In this document: positions 59,679-64,000 of the stretch, in pieces
Position numbering within the stretch: the stretch's first letter is position 1
Layout of the letters: each line of letters begins with the position of its first letter
Assembly: GCF_019973615.1 (NCBI RefSeq)
Contig: NZ_AP024238.1
Location: 3,989,989-4,053,988 of the forward strand
Direction of reading: 5' to 3'
Length of the DNA: 64,000 nt
Source of the DNA: Rhodoferax lithotrophicus
Lineage (GTDB): Bacteria; Pseudomonadota; Gammaproteobacteria; Burkholderiales; Burkholderiaceae_C
The notes under the pieces: model-generated
Database searches by the model: none
What the model was told of the DNA's origin: nothing
Seen by the model: the letters and a program-made list of their open reading frames with translations, nothing else
Program-made: the position numbers and the translations under genes

Positions 59679-61378
59679 GATTGAGTTTCTGCACTAAATT
59701 TGATTCGAGGATCAGTGCCTGAAACAGTTTTCGAATGGCGAAGAGTGTCATCACCCAGCTTTGAAACTAGCGCTGTCGCCGCTTTAACATGTTCATTTAG
59801 CATGTCAGTAGATCGCTGAATCCTTTCAGCAACCTCTAGTTGAATTTTCAATGACTTCTCAAATTGAATTTCTTGCCTTGCATCCCGTTTGGATAAATCT
59901 GTCCTCAGTGTTTTGGCTTCATCCAATAACGGTTGATTCTGAACATGCAATGTTTTGAGCGGTTCGAGCGCTGGTAATAAATCACCCATTTGAGGAACGA
60001 TGATTTCGAGTGATTTTCCAATTGAAACCATACGTCGACCAGAGTCTGAAACCGCTTGTAAACCGCTGCGAATATCTTCACCTAGTTTCTGAACCAACTC
60101 AGTCGTAGCTGTGACGTTCTCGTTGAGTGTGTCACTTGAGCGTCGGAACAGTACAGCGCCCTCTTCCTGAATTTTCAGCGACTTCCCAATTGAGTCTTTT
60201 ACACCGTTCATTGTTACGGTTACGTCTTGTGAGAGCACACCCAGTGCAGCTGAAATTTCAAGCGTTGCCTTGCCGAGTTCCTTAGTTCCTTGTTCCAACG
60301 TTCGCGCCGCTTGTTCACTCATGTCATTGATAGCTGCACTAAGGTCAGTCCGTACATCACCGAGCACTTGTTTAAACTGGGTGCTGAATTCATCTACAGC
60401 TTTGACCAAACTGCTACCTGCAACCCCCACTTCGTGAGCACCATCTGCCATTTTGTTACTTGCCGCTGACATGTCTTTGATGATGGTTTGGGTACTATTG
60501 ACAAAACCAGCCATCGCTTCACTGCTGGCTTGTGTTGCAGCGTTAATGCTCGCTAAATCCGCACGAACACCTTGAATGCTTTGTTCAAGCACCTGCTTCA
60601 TTATTGCGTTATCGCTTTGTATGGCTGTATTGATGCTTGCCAAGTCACCACGCACGGTTTGTATCCCTTTTCCCAAAAACTGCAAAGTTTGTTGATGGCG
60701 AGCTTTTTGACTCTCTGACAGCTTATCAAGGTTTAGAGAAAAACCCTGAACAATCTGCCCGGCAGCTTGATTGATTTGCGCAAACAGTGTCTGCTGCTTA
60801 TTTAACTCCGTTGACTGCGCTTGCGCCTTGCGGCGCTCCAGTTCTGCTTTTACTTTACGAATAACCCAGGTAAGGCGTTTTTCCTCAAATCCCAACCAAC
60901 TGCTCCACACTTTGAGCAGCAGAAAAAATGCAATGCCCCAAGTCGATGTTTTGAATTTAGTGCCCAATCCCTGCATCATGCTCAGCAGATCCTGCATACT
61001 GTTGGCAGTACCAGTAGCACTGATTGCATTGGATTGCCCCAAAATATTCGATGCATGATTCAGTGCCAGTCCTAGTCCTAAGAAAGTACCTAACAAACCC
61101 ACCACTAGCAACATGCCGGGCATTATTTCTGCCAATTTTTCAGATTTTGTTGCTACGGCGTGCCAAAGATCGGTAACGCTGCCATGGTCAATATCGAGAT
61201 CATCACTGTAGTCATCAGGTGTACCGTTATTCCAATTTTTTTCCCACGCCGCATCTTTGGCATTCAATAGAGTGGAGAAAATGGTGCCAAAGAACATGAC
61301 TAAGATAAGAATGAAAAAACTCAATTGCAGCGGCTCTAGCTGCGGGGCTATAAAACCCAATAATTCGCTGATGTTCAT
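59675..61378 (-). CDS. ZorA-like protein (MotA/TolQ/ExbB proton-channel family with long coiled-coil tail)
   Basis: 567 residues. Three membrane helices lie at about 18-38, 88-107 and 144-163; the second, MPGMLLVVGLLGTFLGLGL, is the MotA/TolQ/ExbB signature. From 165 to the end is a cytoplasmic, mostly coiled-coil tail of about 400 residues, the feature that sets ZorA apart from MotA. The tail has internal repeats: VRGDLASIN (242), VRADLASIN (271) and VRTDLSAAIN (342), and a 37-residue duplication at 399-435 and 508-544 (KSLKIQxE...LNExVxAxTxLVxKLGxD). It overlaps both neighbours by 4 bases. Confidence 0.87.
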   Translation of the reverse strand: MNISELLGFIAPQLEPLQLSFFILILVMFFGTIFSTLLNAKDAAWEKNWNNGTPDDYSDDLDIDHGSVTDLWHAVATKSEKLAEIMPGMLLVVGLLGTFLGLGLALNHASNILGQSNAISATGTANSMQDLLSMMQGLGTKFKTSTWGIAFFLLLKVWSSWLGFEEKRLTWVIRKVKAELERRKAQAQSTELNKQQTLFAQINQAAGQIVQGFSLNLDKLSESQKARHQQTLQFLGKGIQTVRGDLASINTAIQSDNAIMKQVLEQSIQGVRADLASINAATQASSEAMAGFVNSTQTIIKDMSAASNKMADGAHEVGVAGSSLVKAVDEFSTQFKQVLGDVRTDLSAAINDMSEQAARTLEQGTKELGKATLEISAALGVLSQDVTVTMNGVKDSIGKSLKIQEEGAVLFRRSSDTLNENVTATTELVQKLGEDIRSGLQAVSDSGRRMVSIGKSLEIIVPQMGDLLPALEPLKTLHVQNQPLLDEAKTLRTDLSKRDARQEIQFEKSLKIQLEVAERIQRSTDMLNEHVKAATALVSKLGDDTLRHSKTVSGTDPRIKFSAETQS

Positions 61379-62703
61379 GCGGTCACTTCTAATAAACCCT
61401 TCATCCGGGTCTTGGATTCATTTTTAAAGATATTGGCGTAATCCGTTAGCAAAGATTGATCTTCTTTATTTAGCTGACTAAAGGGCATGTCAGTTTGTGC
61501 ACAGTCAATCAGCAGCTTGCCAATGTGTGTGCCTTCTTCAAGCAGGTAGGCTCTGTCTTCGGCCTCGATTTGTTCTGGGGTTTTCTCCAGCACTTGCAAA
61601 AGCCCTTCCGCTGCACCTACATACCGCTCCATATCACGCTGACGAGTTGCTAGGCTAGTGAGAGCCTCTTTTTGTTTGGGTAATCCAACTTCCAGCGCTG
61701 CAAGTTGCTGCATTTCTTCGGCAGAGAGTTCGCTTTGAATCTCCTTCGCACCCAAGAGATATTTGTAAAGGGTAGTTTCTTTCGATAAAGCTTTGTTGTC
61801 TTGCGCCCATTGCTTATCCAAAACCTCGGCACGCTTAGCCCAAGAGGCAATAAGCTCCTCAAACACAAACGGTAGAAGTTTCTTCCCATGAATTTCAGTC
61901 AGCACGCGATCTAAGCGCAGCGCCGCATTATTTGAAAGCTCCGGGTTTGCCTTGATCAGATCGGATGCAATACGTACCAAAAAGATGTCGTCAGCGCTGA
62001 TGTCATCCACGGTTTTGGCGGTACGGAATTTTTGCTCTGCCATCGCCAGCAGTTTTTGCGTGGCACGCAAGCGAAGATAGTGTTCAAAGTCTTCTGGCGC
62101 GCTCTTAATCGTTTTATCCAAATCAGCACTGGCAATTTCAAAATCATTGAATACTGAAGCCAATTCAAGTTGGTGTCGTTGTTCTGGTGAAACAACTTCA
62201 CGCTCGGCAAAACGCAAGTCTTCCTGATACTTTTTGGCCTGTTCCAATTCCTCTTCATTCAGATATTCGTGTTCTTTTTGCTCCTCTTTTTTGTTACCCT
62301 GCCAGCGCTGCGCCAGTTTGATTGACCAGTCAATGGCCTGTTGCACTTTTTTGGCAATGGGCGAGTTTTCAAAGGCGGTCAAAGCTCCCAGGCCGTTGTC
62401 CAACAGCACCAATGCGCCACTAAGCCAGGGAAAAGTCACAGCTGTGGCAGCGGCGGCGGCTTTTAATGCCGTACGTATTTGCGCGACATAGGGCTTGACC
62501 GTATCCCACACTTTTTTGACGCCATCCACAAAATTCCCTGCCTTTTCAGCCATCCACCCCACGGCTCGACCTGCCATATCTTTGGCAGTGTTATAGGCGG
62601 CACTTACCCCGCGCCCAACTGCGCTGGCGACTGAACTAACGGCGCTACCGATTGAACTTGCGACAGAACTACAAATACTGCCAACTGAACTCCAAAAACC
62701 CAT
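61375..62703 (-). CDS. Unknown helical protein of the ZorAB-like operon, Gly/Ser/Ala-rich N-terminus
   Basis: 442 residues, no family recognised. Residues 1-60 have a small-residue pattern resembling glycine zippers (SSIGSAVSSVASAVGRGVSA, then DMAGRAVGWMAEKAGNFVDG), and 80-108 form a hydrophobic segment (TALKAAAAATAVTFPWLSGA) that could enter a membrane. Residues 135-442 are charged and alpha-helical with coiled-coil stretches (KKEEQKEHEYLNEEELEQAK). No signal peptide, no catalytic motif. It has an AAGGA Shine-Dalgarno, lies 31 bases after the AAA+ gene and overlaps the ZorA-like gene by 4 bases. It takes the place where Zorya systems carry their effector genes. Confidence 0.8.
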   Translation of the reverse strand: MGFWSSVGSICSSVASSIGSAVSSVASAVGRGVSAAYNTAKDMAGRAVGWMAEKAGNFVDGVKKVWDTVKPYVAQIRTALKAAAAATAVTFPWLSGALVLLDNGLGALTAFENSPIAKKVQQAIDWSIKLAQRWQGNKKEEQKEHEYLNEEELEQAKKYQEDLRFAEREVVSPEQRHQLELASVFNDFEIASADLDKTIKSAPEDFEHYLRLRATQKLLAMAEQKFRTAKTVDDISADDIFLVRIASDLIKANPELSNNAALRLDRVLTEIHGKKLLPFVFEELIASWAKRAEVLDKQWAQDNKALSKETTLYKYLLGAKEIQSELSAEEMQQLAALEVGLPKQKEALTSLATRQRDMERYVGAAEGLLQVLEKTPEQIEAEDRAYLLEEGTHIGKLLIDCAQTDMPFSQLNKEDQSLLTDYANIFKNESKTRMKGLLEVTA

Positions 62704-62734
62704 GATTTTTCCTTTGAATAAATTTCAACAACAC

Positions 62735-63652
62735 TCAATCCCCAACCCCTAAAAGTCGCCTCCCAGCCTCCGCGCTTGCATTACTGCTGGCAGTTGTACG
62801 ATCCTGCTGGTGCTTGCCAACATTTCGATTTGCGGTGCGTACATCCGCAATGGCACTTTCCAAATGCGCCCAAAGTACCTTTGGTTCCTTTGGGTTTTCA
62901 ACCAAAGCACGGGGAAAGGCTGTGCGCAACACGGTACGAATTTCGCGCCCTGATAACCCATCCGATGCAGCAGCGGCACGTTCAATGATGAGAGCACGTT
63001 CCTCCTCTAGAGGCACACCAATCACCAGCAAACGATTCCAAAGTTGCTTGCGTCCTTCAAAATCCGGCAATTTGAACTCGATGTGATAACGGATGCGGCT
63101 GACAAAAGCGCTGTCGTAGTTCTTGGCAAAGTTGGTGGCAAAAACCACAATGCCATTGAAGCGTTCCAGTTCAATGAGCAGGGTGGAGCGCATGGCATTA
63201 ATTTCGTTGTCGATGCCCTGCGTAACTGACGATAGCCGCGCACCCAGCAAAGTATCGGCCTCGTCAAAAAAGAGCAAAGCATTTTCTGCAGTTGCAGCCT
63301 TGAATGCACTGGCGATGTTTTTTGCCGTGTCACCTACGTATTTGCTTTCGAGCTCAGAAATTCCAATGTGAATGTATGGGCGTTTCAGCGTGCCTGCCAA
63401 TGCCTCAGCTGCAAGCGTTTTTCCAGTGCCAGGTAAACCGTAAAAATTGAGAATCATGTTGCGCCCCATCGGGTCCACAGCACCAAAGCCCCAGTCGGTG
63501 TAAATCGTCTTGTGATGACGCATGGCTCCAATTGCCTCATCAAACATTCTGCGTGTTTCCGGTGCAAGTACAACTTCCGTTTCGAGCGTGATCCGGGCAA
63601 CTCGCAATTCGTAAGGAGAATTGGTTTCGGTGGTTTCAGGTTCAGTGCTCAT
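62735..63652 (-). CDS. AAA+ ATPase (classic AAA, pore-loop type)
   Basis: 305 residues. Walker A YGLPGTGKT (Gly72-Thr79), pore loop KYVGDT (Lys104-Tyr105-Val106-Gly107), Walker B LLFFDEAD (Asp130, Glu131), sensor 1 FATNFAKN and an arginine-finger region SRIRYHIEF, then a helical lid (GLSGREIRTVLRTAFPRA). The aromatic pore loop places it with substrate-threading AAA proteins (spastin/Vps4/FtsH-like), not with DNA helicase loaders. A short N-terminal segment (1-50) has no recognised adaptor domain. The start at 63652 lacks a good Shine-Dalgarno, so it may depend on the gene before it. Confidence 0.88.
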   Translation of the reverse strand: MSTEPETTETNSPYELRVARITLETEVVLAPETRRMFDEAIGAMRHHKTIYTDWGFGAVDPMGRNMILNFYGLPGTGKTLAAEALAGTLKRPYIHIGISELESKYVGDTAKNIASAFKAATAENALLFFDEADTLLGARLSSVTQGIDNEINAMRSTLLIELERFNGIVVFATNFAKNYDSAFVSRIRYHIEFKLPDFEGRKQLWNRLLVIGVPLEEERALIIERAAAASDGLSGREIRTVLRTAFPRALVENPKEPKVLWAHLESAIADVRTANRNVGKHQQDRTTASSNASAEAGRRLLGVGD

Positions 63653-63701
63653 AAATAGGGAGGGGGTTAAGTTTCAATCGTTGGCAATGATGTTGCATTC
63701 G

Positions 63702-64000
63702 TCACTGCCGAGGCTCCAAATACACCCGCAGTTCCTTTTCCAGTGTGGCTTGCAATTCTTCTGGGCTAATGATGCGAATATGTGGAATCCAGTGGCGAAC
63801 CGTCGGCAATATCTGATTCACATGCGCCACTTTGGATGACACCAGCATGCCGCCGTCTTCCAGCTCTTTTTCAATTACCTGATTGGCCAGCAATTTGCGC
63901 CGTTTGAAGTAGTTGGCCGCCGGTCCGGAGATCTTCAAAACCACTTCCAACTTTTTCTCGTTGAGCCAAATATCATCTTCCTGGGCCAGGGTTTGATTCA
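63702..64000 (-). CDS. WYL-domain transcriptional regulator, C-terminal part (runs off the window)
   Basis: The last 98 codons of a gene that begins beyond base 64000. The segment VVLKISGPAANYFKRRKLL then GGMLVSSKVAHVNQILPTVR and the C-terminus SPEELQATLEKELRVYL match the WYL C-terminal extension (WCX). WYL regulators of the CapW/BrxR type control phage-defence operons. It ends 49 bases before the AAA+ gene, so it is probably the regulator and first gene of the ZorAB-like operon. Confidence 0.78.
   Translation of the reverse strand, partial: NQTLAQEDDIWLNEKKLEVVLKISGPAANYFKRRKLLANQVIEKELEDGGMLVSSKVAHVNQILPTVRHWIPHIRIISPEELQATLEKELRVYLEPRQ

Larger units (their letters stand above)
54193..64000. 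mobile_element. Genomic island inserted at tRNA-Pro (left part; right end outside the window)
   Basis: Every gene before tRNA-Pro is core metabolism. Every gene after it is accessory: NERD-helicase, AlpA-like regulators, DUF3987 protein, ZorAB-like operon and WYL regulator. Base composition is visibly more AT-rich in much of 56.1-63.9 kb. No integrase gene is found in the window, so it must lie further right or be lost. The second att copy (a repeat of the tRNA 3' end) is not in the window. Confidence 0.75.

Noticed and set aside
54193..64000. Integrase, transposase or toxin-antitoxin gene in the island part
   Set aside because: I looked for a tyrosine or serine recombinase, IS transposase and small paired ORFs on both strands and found none that could be supported.

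Overview
The window is a piece of a betaproteobacterial chromosome, most likely Burkholderiales, family Comamonadaceae, close to Rhodoferax. The evidence is the gene order rplU-rpmA-obgE-proB next to ispB and tRNA-Pro, the order corC-lnt-glyQ-glyS-gmhB-plsC-ygjP, three Gram-negative (Burkholderiales type) trimeric porins, a leucine-degradation (liu) operon with its MerR regulator, and a double-length UvrA. Assignment to genus is an inference from gene content, not from a database comparison.

Layout. 1-9.2 kb: a pyk-fba-purC-(purE) metabolic block on the minus strand, interrupted by a thioredoxin/CnoX-like gene, a five-PAS diguanylate cyclase, a ribbon-helix-helix regulator and a DJ-1/PfpI protein. 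9.4-13.8 kb: a two-gene c-di-GMP signalling unit (REC-GGDEF plus hybrid kinase). 13.8-20 kb: thiolase, aceK, carbonic anhydrase, and the liuR-paaI-liuA operon with a clear LiuR-type operator. 20.1-23.4 kb: a MORN-repeat exported protein and a lipoprotein that looks like an M48 peptidase without its HExxH. 23.4-31.5 kb: the lipid/envelope/GlyRS block. 31.6-38.4 kb: GNAT, FFLEELY protein, metallo-beta-lactamase fold protein, and three porins. 38.5-45.2 kb: one 2212-residue uvrA that encodes two complete UvrA units in tandem. 45.3-54.1 kb: a periplasmic binding protein, a transglycosylase, proS, rppH, CNP1-like, proB, obgE, rpmA, rplU and ispB.

At 54.19 kb, immediately after tRNA-Pro(CGG), the character changes to more AT-rich accessory DNA that runs to the end of the window. 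This island carries a NERD nuclease-UvrD-like helicase fusion, two AlpA-like regulators followed by a DUF3987 (YfjI-like) protein, and, on the minus strand, a tight operon: WYL regulator (cut by the window end) - AAA+ ATPase with an aromatic pore loop - unknown 442-residue helical protein with a Gly/Ser/Ala-rich N-terminus - ZorA-like proton-channel protein with a 400-residue coiled-coil tail - ZorB-like MotB/OmpA protein. The last three genes overlap by 4 bases each. ZorA and ZorB are the motor of Zorya anti-phage systems, but none of the known Zorya partners (ZorC/D, ZorE, ZorF/G) is seen in the window. This is the best candidate for an undescribed system here.

A second theme is mobile palindromes inside genes. 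A roughly 50-60 base palindromic repeat occurs at least seven times. Four copies lie in frame inside coding regions (ygjP, lnt and twice in uvrA), all read in the same frame so that unrelated proteins share a related peptide. uvrA also holds two larger inverted-repeat pairs of REP/BIME type. One palindrome sits at the joint between its two UvrA units.
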